In this document: positions 46,027 through 54,837 of the stretch, in pieces
Position numbering within the stretch: position 1 is the stretch's first letter
How the letters are laid out: every line of letters begins with the position of its first letter
From: an uncultured Pelagibacteraceae bacterium
GTDB taxonomy: Bacteria; Pseudomonadota; Alphaproteobacteria; Pelagibacterales; Pelagibacteraceae
DNA length: 64,000 bases
Reading direction: 5' to 3'
Assembly: GCA_902540235.1 (NCBI GenBank)
Contig: CACBLI010000007.1
Span: 1 to 64,000, forward strand
The notes under the pieces: model-generated
Told to the model about the DNA's origin: nothing
What the model saw: the letters and a program-made list of their open reading frames with translations, nothing else
The model's database searches: none
Made by a program: the position numbers and the translations under genes

Positions 46027-47628
46027 TTATTCTCCTTGTAATGATACTTGCCCTTCACCATCAATTTGAGGTCTGACATTAGAATTAGCGAGTTGCTTTC
46101 CTGCTTCTATTGCTACTCTTGGGTCAGCTAGTGCCTGTTGTGCAAATTGTTGTTGTTGGGCTTGTTGTTGTTCTTGTTGGATTTGTTCGTTTGATTTAAT
46201 TAATCCCTGAGTATCAATACCGTTTGCTACTGCAAATTTCTTAATAGCGTCATCAAGATTAATATGTCTTGCAAGTGTTTCAGCACCTAAAGTACCTGCT
46301 AGGTCTGACATAAATTGAAGTAATCTCAACCTGTCACTTGCTCTACCAAGTGCTTCCATTCCAACAATGATTTTTGTTTTCACAATATCTTTTGGAAGTT
46401 CTGGTAAAAGTTTCTGTTGTCTTAACATCGCTAATTTAGTGTTGATGTAAGGCAACTGAAATTCTGTTGTTAATATTCCGTAAACGCCACCTAAAGCGTC
46501 TTGTAATTCGTTAGCTACTAATTGTACTTCTGTAGCCGTCACTCTTTCTGCTTGTCGTTGAACACTTGCATTTAAAAGAAAAGCAAACTGAAGTCTTTGT
46601 TCAATTCTATTCATTGCTTCAAACGTCACTCTAAAATCTCCAAACTTATTAGCTTGAAGAACTGAAACGTCACCTGCACTACCTTCTATGATTGCGCCAT
46701 TAGGTGCTTTAGCAATTGCACTTGCTCTAGTTGTTCCTGATGGATTTACCATTAAAAGCATTTTTGCTGAAGCTGATGAACCTTCTAATATTGCTCTTGA
46801 TAAACCTTCTAAAGATTTAAGGTCACCAAGATACATTTCTGTATGACCTCTACCGTAGTTAGCACCATCTATTCTGTTAAATCTTAATGCTAAATATGGA
46901 AGTTTATCTAAATCAAATTTTGCAGAATTAACAATCTTACCTTTTACTTCCTGCATTACAGAAAAATTATTTTTTTCTCTTTTAATACAAGTAAATAAAT
47001 TAATTATTTTTTGTTCTTCTTGAACAACATTACCTATAATTTGTGATAGTTTTTTTGGTAAAGTGTTAGGTGATAAACTTTCTTTAATAATTATTTTTAA
47101 AATTTTACCTTGTGGGTCTCTCTTAACTACATAGTTATCTAATCTATAAACTCTTAATCCATCGTCTGTTAATTTTAATAAAGCATTACCAGAAATAATT
47201 AGATGTTTTAACGCTTCATATACTGCAACCCTGTCATTGTTTCTTTCAATGCTATCCATAACTGCTTTTTCAATTTTTGCTAAACCTTGCTCAATTGTAG
47301 CTTTTTGTTGTGGGTCACCTTGAATTTGTCTGTAGACTAAATCATCAACATCTAATCTAAAGAAAGGTGCTTGTGGTGGAAATAAAGCTAACATTAATTT
47401 ACTAGCTAAATTCATTACACCTCTTGCACCAATAGCTTGATAAGGCGTTGGATATGTTGTTGCCTGATTACTACCTGCAGGTGGATATAAATATGGAATA
47501 GTTAGTTCGGCACTCTCTCTTGCTCTTTCCAGATAAATTTCTCTATCTATCTCCATCTTTTGATACTGACTTTCGATAGAAGATTTATCGTCTATGGAAG
47601 TAGAAAATCCAAACTCATATCTTTCCAT
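46027..47628 (-). CDS. Portal protein (head-tail connector)
   Basis: 533 residues of the T7 gp8 family. Motifs include YPTPYQAIGARGVMNLASKL, ALFPPQAPFFRLDVD, the helical clip/stem region, and a Gln-rich C-terminal barrel region (EQIQQEQQQAQQQQFAQQAL). It forms the dodecameric ring through which DNA enters and leaves and to which terminase binds. It shares one base with the 79-residue gene. Confidence 0.94.
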   Translation of the reverse strand: MERYEFGFSTSIDDKSSIESQYQKMEIDREIYLERARESAELTIPYLYPPAGSNQATTYPTPYQAIGARGVMNLASKLMLALFPPQAPFFRLDVDDLVYRQIQGDPQQKATIEQGLAKIEKAVMDSIERNNDRVAVYEALKHLIISGNALLKLTDDGLRVYRLDNYVVKRDPQGKILKIIIKESLSPNTLPKKLSQIIGNVVQEEQKIINLFTCIKREKNNFSVMQEVKGKIVNSAKFDLDKLPYLALRFNRIDGANYGRGHTEMYLGDLKSLEGLSRAILEGSSASAKMLLMVNPSGTTRASAIAKAPNGAIIEGSAGDVSVLQANKFGDFRVTFEAMNRIEQRLQFAFLLNASVQRQAERVTATEVQLVANELQDALGGVYGILTTEFQLPYINTKLAMLRQQKLLPELPKDIVKTKIIVGMEALGRASDRLRLLQFMSDLAGTLGAETLARHINLDDAIKKFAVANGIDTQGLIKSNEQIQQEQQQAQQQQFAQQALADPRVAIEAGKQLANSNVRPQIDGEGQVSLQGE

Positions 47629-47867
47629 TATGCACTTGGTATATTAAGACCACTCTTTGTAAGACCAGAAGTTGCTAGAGGTATTCTCAAAGTTCCTCTA
47701 CCGACCCTTCTTCTTGCTACTCTTGAAGCAACAGTTGTGTCTCTACCTTCAGCGTCTGCAGAAGTAGGTGCAACTTGTTTAGTTGTTGCGCTTGATACAC
47801 TTGGTGGTGTAGCAGGAATTGGTTCTGGTGCTGGTGGTGGCGCAGGGGCTTTTACACTTACACACAT
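47628..47867 (-). CDS. Small Pro/Ala-rich phage protein (79 aa)
   Basis: 79 residues with an N-terminal proline-rich stretch (KAPAPPPAPEPIPATPPSV) and a basic C-terminal part (VARRRVGRGTLRIPLA). Short proline-rich proteins directly upstream of the portal gene are regular in T7-like marine phages, probably as virion or connector accessories. Preceded by AAGGAGAAAACTAAT, an excellent Shine-Dalgarno that lies at the end of the upstream gene. Confidence 0.65.
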   Translation of the reverse strand: MCVSVKAPAPPPAPEPIPATPPSVSSATTKQVAPTSADAEGRDTTVASRVARRRVGRGTLRIPLATSGLTKSGLNIPSA

Positions 47868-47868
47868 A

Positions 47869-48048
47869 TTAGTTTTCTCCTTGTATTTTAAATTGTTCGA
47901 TTAAATGATTTACGACTGACCTTTGACCTGATTTGTAAAAGACTTCTTTTTCTGTATCTTTTAAATCAGCACATTTGTCAGGAAACAATTGTTCTAAATA
48001 ATTAATAAGTTCTTCACTTATTAGTGGGGTTTTTATCTTTTTTTGCAT
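47869..48048 (-). CDS. Small phage protein of unknown function (59 aa)
   Basis: ATG at 48048, 59 residues (KTPLISEELINYLEQLFPDK, then DTEKEVFYKSGQRSVVNHLI), stop 1 base before the 79-residue gene. It has the look of a conserved marine podophage protein of the portal-proximal operon. It overlaps the end of the DUF6378 gene by 35 bases in another frame. GGAG 7 bases upstream supports the start. Confidence 0.7.
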   Translation of the reverse strand: MQKKIKTPLISEELINYLEQLFPDKCADLKDTEKEVFYKSGQRSVVNHLIEQFKIQGEN

Positions 48049-48361
48049 TAGATACTCCTAAAGTGGAACTTATTTCAGACCTTTTACTTGCAATATGTCC
48101 TGCAATGGCTTGATAACCACAACCATCTACATAGTCATCAATGTTATGTTCACCTGCTTGTGACCTTGCTATTTTTAGCAAAGTCATCAGTTGAGCAACG
48201 TCTTCAGGTGTCAAAACTATCATCAGTTTTGTTTTGTTCTGTAAATACGAAGACCACAATCTAGCAATGTTTTCGTGATTAGCTACTTTATCACCGTGTG
48301 TCTTAGCACGACTGTCATTAACTAGCTTCTCGGTTTTCTTCAAAATGTCTGTAGTGTTCAT
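48014..48361 (-). CDS. DUF6378-type phage protein
   Basis: 115 residues from ATG 48361, which has GGAG upstream; the longer ORF to 48409 reads back over the exonuclease gene. The segment RAKTHGDKVANHENIARLWS, then LTPEDVAQLMTLLKIARSQA and DDYVDGCGYQAIAGHI, fits the DUF6378 family of phage proteins, which has the helical look of a MazG-like nucleotide hydrolase. Function is unproven. Confidence 0.75.
   Translation of the reverse strand: MNTTDILKKTEKLVNDSRAKTHGDKVANHENIARLWSSYLQNKTKLMIVLTPEDVAQLMTLLKIARSQAGEHNIDDYVDGCGYQAIAGHIASKRSEISSTLGVSNAKKDKNPTNK
48059..48072 (-). promoter_or_regulatory. Candidate phage RNA-polymerase promoter
   Basis: On the minus strand TAAGTTCCACTTTA followed by GGAG. 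It shares the AGTTCCACTT core with the sites at 54838 and 24091. If transcription begins at the GG, the mRNA leader of the 59-residue gene would be only about 10 nt and include the Shine-Dalgarno. It would start the structural operon (portal, scaffold). It lies inside the DUF6378 coding sequence, so chance is not excluded. Confidence 0.4.
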
Positions 48362-49133
48362 ATTTATAACTCCATAATTTAGGTTCTTGTTTTTTGTAAT
48401 CGTATTCACCTTCTCTTAGTATTCTTGCTAGTCTACTTTGGTGATATGCGTCTTCAATTGTGTATCCATTTCTTTGATACTCTTGAAGTACGGCTTCCCA
48501 CATTAAAGATATGTTTTTCTTACCATCAAGTATTCTACTTGCCTTGACTGCACCGACACCTTTACACCCAATATAACCATCTGACTTGTCGCCAGTTAAA
48601 ACCTGAGTACAAAAGTTTAAATCAGCTTTTTGCGTATCTACAAATTCAATACTGTCGTCTATGATAAAACAATGCCACGCAGGAATTGTTCTCATATCTT
48701 TGTCACCAGAAACAATGACACAATTATCTTTGTAGTCACCAGTTGCTAGTAATCCTAAAGTGTCATCACCTTCTAAGAAAGGATAACTTAATGTTTTGTG
48801 AGTTTGTTCTATCCAAAGTCTTAGTGGTTTATATGTAATTGGTTTTCTAATACCTTTTCTAAAAGACTTATAATCTAAATCTAATTGCTTTCTGTAATTA
48901 GAAACATCAGAAAATGCTATAATGCACATAGCAGAATTTGTAAGTCTCATATAATAAGCAATTGCCTGTTTCCAAAATTGCTTACATTTGTCTAAGTCAC
49001 AATGTAAAGTCCATACATCGTCTTCCCACTCAATAGTTTCTTCTAAAGCAGAAGTAATCTTATAAGCAAGTAAGTCTCCATCAACTAACATTGTTTTCTT
49101 TTTGTTAGCGTGAAACTCATTTAAGTTTTTCAT
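48318..49133 (-). CDS. 5'-3' exonuclease (T7 gp6-like)
   Basis: 271 residues of the FLAP/5'-exonuclease fold. Metal-site motifs are visible: VDGDLLAY, LEGDDTLGLLA, IVSGDKDMRTIP, and the helix-hairpin-helix-type LTGDKSDGYIGCKGVGAVKA. In T7 this enzyme removes RNA primers and degrades host DNA. It overlaps the DUF6378 gene by 44 bases and its upstream neighbour by 17. Confidence 0.92.
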   Translation of the reverse strand: MKNLNEFHANKKKTMLVDGDLLAYKITSALEETIEWEDDVWTLHCDLDKCKQFWKQAIAYYMRLTNSAMCIIAFSDVSNYRKQLDLDYKSFRKGIRKPITYKPLRLWIEQTHKTLSYPFLEGDDTLGLLATGDYKDNCVIVSGDKDMRTIPAWHCFIIDDSIEFVDTQKADLNFCTQVLTGDKSDGYIGCKGVGAVKASRILDGKKNISLMWEAVLQEYQRNGYTIEDAYHQSRLARILREGEYDYKKQEPKLWSYKYEHYRHFEENREAS

Positions 49134-49377
49134 ATATTCTCCTCATTGATTTAATTGTGGCACGTGGAAGTACGTTAGTATCTGCAAACGTAAATTCCTT
49201 ATCGTCCTTGTTTATTGAATACGAAGCAAAAGTTTTGACTGTCTTTTTGTCTTTAGAATAAACGTATGCTTCTATTACACATTCTTCAGGTGTAAATTCT
49301 TTAAGTTCTTTTTCTGATTGCCAACCACTATTTGCAGTTGGGTCTAGAAATACAATTTTATATTTTTTATATTTCAT
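49117..49377 (-). CDS. Small phage protein of unknown function (86 aa)
   Basis: About 86 residues from the ATG at 49377 (MKYKKYKIVFLDPTANSGWQ); the longer ORF reads over the nuclease gene end. The middle is acidic (EKELKEFTPEECVIEAYVYS), and it ends in a basic helix. It lies between two replication/recombination genes, overlapping both. No family recognised. Confidence 0.6.
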   Translation of the reverse strand: MKYKKYKIVFLDPTANSGWQSEKELKEFTPEECVIEAYVYSKDKKTVKTFASYSINKDDKEFTFADTNVLPRATIKSMRRIYEKLK

Positions 49378-49753
49378 ATTGCAGTAATGCTTCCTTTGGA
49401 ACGCAGTGACCTTTACTTTCCCAGTTATCGCCACCTGATTTAATTGGAAATTTCTTCATTAATTTTTTTAGAATTTTTGTTGGAATGAGAACCCAAACTT
49501 GGTCTTTACGTTCTTCTTTCCATAAACAAAAAGCAAAATAGATTGCTTTTGTGTTCATTATTCCTGAAGGTTTTCCGTTGTCTTCTATTTCAACAAAGAC
49601 ATTTCCAGTCTTTTGACAGACCCTATCTGTCTTAACTTCTACTAATTTATTATTAAATATTTCTTGAAGTTCGTTTTCTTTCTCTTGTCCGAATTTTAAA
49701 TCCAAGTCAAAATGAGGTCTTGCTTTAGTGTGTATCACTCCAATTCTGTCCAA
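49367..49753 (-). CDS. PD-(D/E)XK nuclease-like protein
   Basis: 128 residues. The order DLDLKFGQEKENELQEIF, then LVEVKTDRVCQKTGNVFVEI places an acidic helix residue, a D/E-x-K (E-V-K) and a strand in the typical PD-(D/E)XK order. A similar small nuclease is found beside the polymerase in other marine T7-like phages. It may resolve recombination intermediates or degrade host DNA. Overlaps the polymerase gene by 29 bases. Confidence 0.7.
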   Translation of the reverse strand: MDRIGVIHTKARPHFDLDLKFGQEKENELQEIFNNKLVEVKTDRVCQKTGNVFVEIEDNGKPSGIMNTKAIYFAFCLWKEERKDQVWVLIPTKILKKLMKKFPIKSGGDNWESKGHCVPKEALLQYEI

Positions 49754-51488
49754 CCTTAATCTCTCCGTCTAATGGACATCTAAAGTTAAAATGCTCTTGT
49801 GTTTTTTTGAATATTGATTTTGTGATAGTTTTGAAGTCTTCTAGTTTATCTTTATGTACTTCAAACTGTATTTCATCGTGTATATGCAAGACCTGCGCAT
49901 AATCTTTACCCCACACAAATCCTGCTTTTTCTAGTTCTTGATTTAATAATATAGTTCCTTGTTTTACTAATAAGCTACCTGCAGACTGTATTAATGTATT
50001 TAAAGAACTATGTTCTGCTCTACACATTAATTTTCTTTTATCTAAACCATTAACAAAACCAGTTCTTCTATATTTAGAAACAACTGCGTCTTTTAAAGTT
50101 TTAAGTGCAGGTAATTTTTTCTCAAAAGTATCTCTTATTCTTTTGGCTTCGTCATAAGAGACGTTAAGTATCTCACCGAGTTTTTTATTTCCCCCACCAT
50201 AAATGTAAGCATAAATAAAAGTTTTAGCTTTAGAACGTGAGGATAATCCGAGAGATTTTTGATTTTGGGAATGTATATCATCGGTAAGCAATTGTTTTTG
50301 AAAATATCCATTATCGTATACGCCCAAATAATGAGAAAGAACCCTAAGCTCGAGACCAGAAAAATCGACACCACACATAACCATATCGGTAGAAGCAGTA
50401 AATAAGGAACGAAGTTCTTTACCATATGGTAAATCGCTTGAACAAACCTGTGCAAGGTTTGGTGAGTGGTGAGTACACCTGCCAGTGACTGCCCCATTCG
50501 TAATAACTTGTCCATAAATTTTTCCTTTTTTAATTTGTTTTAAATATGCTTGGTCACCTTCTGAAAGTTGTCCAAGTCTTTTCTGTATCATCAAATATTC
50601 TGCAATAAGTTTTGCTTCAGGATAATTTAATGATTTTAATATTTTTTCACTTACTTCAGGTTTACCACCTGCAGTAAAGTCTTTTGGTTTCCACCCTAAA
50701 GTTTTTAATCTAGAAGCAATATGGTCTCTAGAGTTAGGATTGAACGTGATAGTTTTTGTAATTTTAACTGGTACTCCTGCTCTAATACCTCTTTTCTTAT
50801 TATCTCTTTTATAAGTTTTATAACCTTGTACTTCTTCCCAAGACGGAAATACTAGAGCCAACTGGTCAGCTAACTCTAGTCTCCGTTTTGTTAGGATAGA
50901 TAAAAGGTTCTCAGCAGAACTCTCATCAAAACACACACCGAACATTTCTTGTTGCCTAATCCAGTGTGCGAATTGATGTTCTAAGAGGATAGCTTCTTTA
51001 GAATAGTTTGTTTTAATTATAAGGTCGTATAATTTGTGAGTGACTTCTACGTCTCTTTCACAATAGTCTTGCATTTCAAGAGACCAAACATCAAATGTTG
51101 AATGTTCTTGATAATCACCTTTACGTAATCCTAATCGGTAGCCCCAACTTTCAAGTGAGTGTCTACCGATTAGTTTTGGTGGTAGGTTTTTAACTTTAAA
51201 ATCTAATTCTTGTCTATTTGTCCAAATCAATCTTGAACATAAAAGAGTATCTAAAATCTCTCCTTTATATTCATAATTAAATATCTTTTTAATTGCAGGT
51301 AAATCGAACCCTTGAATATTATGACCTATTAATAATGTTGCTTTCTTTAGCAACTCTAGACCATCATTCAGATTGTCAGGATTATATGAATATACCTTAT
51401 TGGTTTCTATATCCTTAAAGACAATACAATGAATAACGTCTAATTTATCTAGAAACCCATTGGTCTCTAGGTCAATTATTAGCTTCAT
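49725..51488 (-). CDS. DNA polymerase, family A (T7 gp5-like)
   Basis: 587 residues. The N-terminal 3'-5' exonuclease domain starts at IIDLETNGFLDKLDVIHCIV (the D-x-E pair), with further acidic sites at LIGHNIQGFDLPAI and DYCERDVEVTHKLY. The polymerase domain has motif A (GVDFSGLELRVLSHY), motif B (RSKAKTFIYAYIYGGG) and motif C (LHIHDEIQFEV). At the position equivalent to E. coli Pol I Phe762 there is Tyr, as in T7. It replicates the phage genome together with the primase-helicase. Confidence 0.95.
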   Translation of the reverse strand: MKLIIDLETNGFLDKLDVIHCIVFKDIETNKVYSYNPDNLNDGLELLKKATLLIGHNIQGFDLPAIKKIFNYEYKGEILDTLLCSRLIWTNRQELDFKVKNLPPKLIGRHSLESWGYRLGLRKGDYQEHSTFDVWSLEMQDYCERDVEVTHKLYDLIIKTNYSKEAILLEHQFAHWIRQQEMFGVCFDESSAENLLSILTKRRLELADQLALVFPSWEEVQGYKTYKRDNKKRGIRAGVPVKITKTITFNPNSRDHIASRLKTLGWKPKDFTAGGKPEVSEKILKSLNYPEAKLIAEYLMIQKRLGQLSEGDQAYLKQIKKGKIYGQVITNGAVTGRCTHHSPNLAQVCSSDLPYGKELRSLFTASTDMVMCGVDFSGLELRVLSHYLGVYDNGYFQKQLLTDDIHSQNQKSLGLSSRSKAKTFIYAYIYGGGNKKLGEILNVSYDEAKRIRDTFEKKLPALKTLKDAVVSKYRRTGFVNGLDKRKLMCRAEHSSLNTLIQSAGSLLVKQGTILLNQELEKAGFVWGKDYAQVLHIHDEIQFEVHKDKLEDFKTITKSIFKKTQEHFNFRCPLDGEIKVGQNWSDTH

Positions 51489-51773
51489 TTAATGTATTAA
51501 GTGAACTGTAATTTTTTCTGTACTTGGTAGTATTTCTCCTACGCCTTCAATTGCTTTTTTAATTATTGCTCTTGCTTCAGCGTCACCACACATAATTACT
51601 GGGTGGACATTGTCGTATTTAATAGCGTTATAAATAGCCATCATAATTGTACGACAAGTTTGGAAAATTAATTGTTGTTGTTCAGTATCTAACTCTACGT
51701 AATCAGGTTTATCTACTAAATAACTTAAAATAAATTTAGTTAAAGTTGCTTCATTCATCGAAGTTGCCTTCAA
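51489..51773 (-). CDS. Small phage protein of unknown function (94 aa)
   Basis: 94 residues between primase-helicase and DNA polymerase. A helical, hydrophobic middle (FQTCRTIMMAIYNAIKYDNV) is followed by a beta segment CGDAEARAIIKKAIEGVG and a C-terminal strand. It overlaps the primase-helicase by 23 bases. It might be a polymerase accessory by position, but I recognise no family. Confidence 0.55.
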   Translation of the reverse strand: MKATSMNEATLTKFILSYLVDKPDYVELDTEQQQLIFQTCRTIMMAIYNAIKYDNVHPVIMCGDAEARAIIKKAIEGVGEILPSTEKITVHLIH

Positions 51774-53361
51774 CCAAACGACCTGTATCTTTGTTCCAAA
51801 TTAAATCACAAGCAACACCAGTGTCACCTGTAAATCTATTTTTTAAAACTCTTACAGTCATTATATTGTTTTCTGTTTCCGATTGTTGGTCTCTTTCAAA
51901 ACCAATCACTGCGTCTGATAATTGTGCAAGTGAATGAGAACCCCTGAGGTGTGAAAGTGACGTTTGTATACCTTCTTCGTGTCCTGTTTTACTGTCCACT
52001 CTTTTCAAGTGTGAAACAACAAACATTCCACAATTAACTTCTTCAACTAACTTTCTAAGGTTAGTCATTAAGTTGTCGATATTACGTCTCTCATCACCCT
52101 CAGAAATTCCTGATATAACAATGGAGATATGGTCTAAGAAAATATATTTACAGTTAAGACCTTGAACCATAAATCTAATTCTATTTAGTAGGTCATCACT
52201 GTCTGAACTTCCAAAGTGGTCATAAAAGCATACCTTGTCTTTTATTTTTTCCCACGCTGAAATTAAATCTTTATCTGAAATCTTTTTTCTAACTTCTGGT
52301 ATATGTATTGGTTGGTTTACTGCAAGAGAGACTAAACCTCTTACACTTCTCTTTACGCTTTCTTCTAAAGCAATGTATCCAACTTTATTTCCTTTATTAA
52401 TTAAATCAAAAGCAAGTTCTCTACAAACTTGTGACTTACCAGTTCCTGAACCTGCACATAGTAAAACTAATTCTTTAGGTCTGATACCTGATAGTTTTTT
52501 GTTTAATCCATCAAATACATATGGAACACTTTCAACATAATCATCTTTTAATAATAAATCTTTTGTATCATTACCTTCAATAATACCTTGTGGTGTGTAA
52601 TGTTTAGCTTCAAAGATTGCGTCTATAATTTTATTACCTTTACCTTTTTGTAATAATTCACTTGCGTCTTTACCTTGAAGTTTAGCAATGAAACATTTTT
52701 TTACTGGTAAAATATTTGCACATTCAACACTAGCTTTCATTCCTGCTTCATCAGTGTCAAACATCAGGATTATCTTTTCAAATTTAGATAACCATTCTAA
52801 TTCTTGTTTTATATATTTTTTAGCTGACGCAGTTCCTGAAGGTATAGAACAAACAGGATATTTATTGGAATTTACTTTTGATACACTAAGGCAATCTAAT
52901 TCACCTTCTGTTAAAACTATTGTTCTTCCACCATCACGCCAATTTTGCTGACCGAATAAAGTAATTTTATCAGTATCACCAAGCCACTTAAAAGTTTTAT
53001 CTTGAAATCGTAGCTTTTGCGCTACCTTGTTATAATGCTTGTCATAGTAATTAGCGATTTGAACTGGTTTACCTTCATATTCGCCTTGCTGATAATCGAA
53101 TACTTTACAAGTTTCCTCGTCTATATTTCGTCTATCTAATCTATTGTAATTTCCATTTATCATATCAGTATTAATTTTTGTTTGAATTTGTTCTGGTAGA
53201 ACACCAGTTGTTTTTTGATAATCGTGGCAACCGAAACAATAAGTATGGTTCTCGTAAACTCCGAGATTGTCTCGGCTACCACAATTTTCACAAGGTGCGT
53301 GATGAAGAAACTTTTCTTCAGGATTGGTCTTCAAGTTCCATCTCCTGTAAATCAGCTTCAT
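51751..53361 (-). CDS. Primase-helicase (T7 gp4-like)
   Basis: 536 residues that combine primase and replicative helicase. An N-terminal zinc ribbon has CENCGSRDNLGV and HTYCFGCHDYQ. The TOPRIM primase domain shows VLTEGELDCLSVSKV and LMFDTDEAGMKA. The RecA-like helicase has Walker A LCAGSGTGKSQVCRELAFDL, Walker B IFLDHISIV, and the H4 segment RGSHSLAQLSDAVIGFERD. Length and order match T7 gp4A. It overlaps the amidase gene by 44 bases. Confidence 0.95.
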   Translation of the reverse strand: MKLIYRRWNLKTNPEEKFLHHAPCENCGSRDNLGVYENHTYCFGCHDYQKTTGVLPEQIQTKINTDMINGNYNRLDRRNIDEETCKVFDYQQGEYEGKPVQIANYYDKHYNKVAQKLRFQDKTFKWLGDTDKITLFGQQNWRDGGRTIVLTEGELDCLSVSKVNSNKYPVCSIPSGTASAKKYIKQELEWLSKFEKIILMFDTDEAGMKASVECANILPVKKCFIAKLQGKDASELLQKGKGNKIIDAIFEAKHYTPQGIIEGNDTKDLLLKDDYVESVPYVFDGLNKKLSGIRPKELVLLCAGSGTGKSQVCRELAFDLINKGNKVGYIALEESVKRSVRGLVSLAVNQPIHIPEVRKKISDKDLISAWEKIKDKVCFYDHFGSSDSDDLLNRIRFMVQGLNCKYIFLDHISIVISGISEGDERRNIDNLMTNLRKLVEEVNCGMFVVSHLKRVDSKTGHEEGIQTSLSHLRGSHSLAQLSDAVIGFERDQQSETENNIMTVRVLKNRFTGDTGVACDLIWNKDTGRLVEGNFDE

Positions 53362-53818
53362 CAGTCAAGCCATCTTGGAACTTATAACCCTTTACGTCTT
53401 CGTTAAGTAAATATTCTCTTACGTTAAAGTTTGGACAAGTCTTTGCTTCGTCCAACATATAATGACCGACTATTTGTGCGTCTGGGTATTTTAATAATAA
53501 TTCTTCTAAAGTTTTCTTTAATGCTTCCCATTGTTCAGCAGTAAAATTATCTTCTGGTTTTTTCCAATCTTCTTCTAAAGCACCACCAACAAGACATAAG
53601 CCATAACTGCAGTGATTATATCCTTTGACGTGAGCTTGAATAGCATTGTCTTCCCTTCCTTGTTCGACTTCACCATTTCTTCTGATTACTTTTCCATAAC
53701 CAATTTTAAGCCAACCTCTTTCTCTATGCCATCTGTCTATATCTTTAGCACCTATATCCTGACTTGGTCTCGTTTGAGAACAATGGATAACTATATATTT
53801 AGTTTCTGGTCTTGCCAT
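53318..53818 (-). CDS. N-acetylmuramoyl-L-alanine amidase / endolysin (T7 gp3.5-like)
   Basis: 166 residues of the amidase_2 family. Zinc ligands are His in YIVIHCSQTRPSQDIG, His in QIVGHYMLDEAKTCPNF (with the K-x-C that completes the T7 site) and the catalytic Tyr in RRNGEVEQGR-adjacent segments. It cleaves peptidoglycan for lysis and in T7 also inhibits the phage RNA polymerase. The C-terminal 25 residues are an acidic extension not found in T7. Confidence 0.92.
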   Translation of the reverse strand: MARPETKYIVIHCSQTRPSQDIGAKDIDRWHRERGWLKIGYGKVIRRNGEVEQGREDNAIQAHVKGYNHCSYGLCLVGGALEEDWKKPEDNFTAEQWEALKKTLEELLLKYPDAQIVGHYMLDEAKTCPNFNVREYLLNEDVKGYKFQDGLTDEADLQEMELEDQS

Positions 53819-53819
53819 T

Positions 53820-54290
53820 TTATTTTCCTTTAATTTCTATTAACCAATCTTGTGGAAAGGTTTGTTTTGTTGATTGAATACAGTGATAGCGAAATCCAAA
53901 TAATTCACACCACTTGCCATAAGTAGTTTTGGACTTCTTACCTATTTTAGTTTTTGAGTTCGAAAAAATAAATCGAATATCTAATTCTGGGTTCTGCAAT
54001 TTAATAGTCTTCATCTTTTTTCTATCTGCAGAATTAAAAGCACCTTTAGTTTCTATAATAAAAAAATTCTTTATTGGGAAATCAGGTGTATATGTTTTCT
54101 TAATTTCAGGTTGGAAGTAAGTAATCTTCATTCCTTCGTAAGTAAAATTAATCTTTTGCTTAGTTAGATAATTAAAGACTTCTTCTTCCAAACCTGATTT
54201 TAGGACAACACCACTAGAAGTCTTTACTCTCTTGAACTTCTGACGTTTCATTTGAGATAACTTCTGGTTTGGGTGTTGCTTCATAGCCAT
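53820..54290 (-). CDS. Endonuclease I, Holliday-junction resolvase (T7 gp3-like)
   Basis: About 156 residues of the T7 endonuclease I family. The active-site order is E in LKSGLEEEVFNYL, D in KKTYTPDFPIKNF, and E-x-K in FFIIETKGAFNSADRKK. The C-terminal segment KTTYGKWCELFGFRYHCI is also characteristic. It cuts branched DNA and host DNA. I prefer the ATG at 54290 over the TTG at 54329. The gene overlaps the SSB end in another frame. Confidence 0.93.
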   Translation of the reverse strand: MAMKQHPNQKLSQMKRQKFKRVKTSSGVVLKSGLEEEVFNYLTKQKINFTYEGMKITYFQPEIKKTYTPDFPIKNFFIIETKGAFNSADRKKMKTIKLQNPELDIRFIFSNSKTKIGKKSKTTYGKWCELFGFRYHCIQSTKQTFPQDWLIEIKGK

Positions 54291-54801
54291 CTTCTTTTTC
54301 AAAAAGGTTGCTATCTTTTCCCTCAACAAGTTCGATAACTTGTACTGCTTTTAATCTAGCAGTAATACCTGCGCCTAACATTGGCGTATAGTAAGATACT
54401 AAATTATAAGCGACACGCATTTTAGAACCACCCCAAATAATAGTACTCAATGGGATTGGGTTTTTCTTTGCGTCAAACAATTGGGGTTTTTGTGAAAACT
54501 TTTCTTTAGTCTTCTGGTTTACCCCAGTTGCTTTCATTTTGAATTTGAAGAAAACGTAATCGCCTTCTTCTGTATAAGGTTTCGGTGCTTTTTTAATCCC
54601 TTTACCTTTATGGTTTTGTTCAGCTAATTTAAGACTGTCATCTAAAGCTGAAGTATATAACTTCAACATTTCAGTTGCGTCTGATTTAGCGACCTTCAAG
54701 GTCACCTTATATTCACCTGCTTCGTTAAAACGAACATCAGGTTTATTTAGGTGAGGATAAATAGCTTCTCCGACAACACTTATGTTTGTTGTTGGTTGCA
54801 T
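54214..54801 (-). CDS. Single-stranded DNA-binding protein (T7 gp2.5-like)
   Basis: 195 residues of OB-fold type: FNEAGEYKVTLKVAKSDATE, PKPYTEEGDYVFFKFKMKAT and PIPLSTIIWGGSKMRVAYNL match the gp2.5 family in marine podophages. The acidic C-terminal tail ends in Phe (ETSEVQESKDF), the feature used by T7 gp2.5 to contact polymerase and helicase. It is the first gene after the RNA polymerase and has a candidate phage promoter directly upstream. Confidence 0.9.
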   Translation of the reverse strand: MQPTTNISVVGEAIYPHLNKPDVRFNEAGEYKVTLKVAKSDATEMLKLYTSALDDSLKLAEQNHKGKGIKKAPKPYTEEGDYVFFKFKMKATGVNQKTKEKFSQKPQLFDAKKNPIPLSTIIWGGSKMRVAYNLVSYYTPMLGAGITARLKAVQVIELVEGKDSNLFEKEDGYEATPKPEVISNETSEVQESKDF

Positions 54802-54837
54802 ATTATACTCCTATAATTTGGCTTCGTTTATGTAGCC

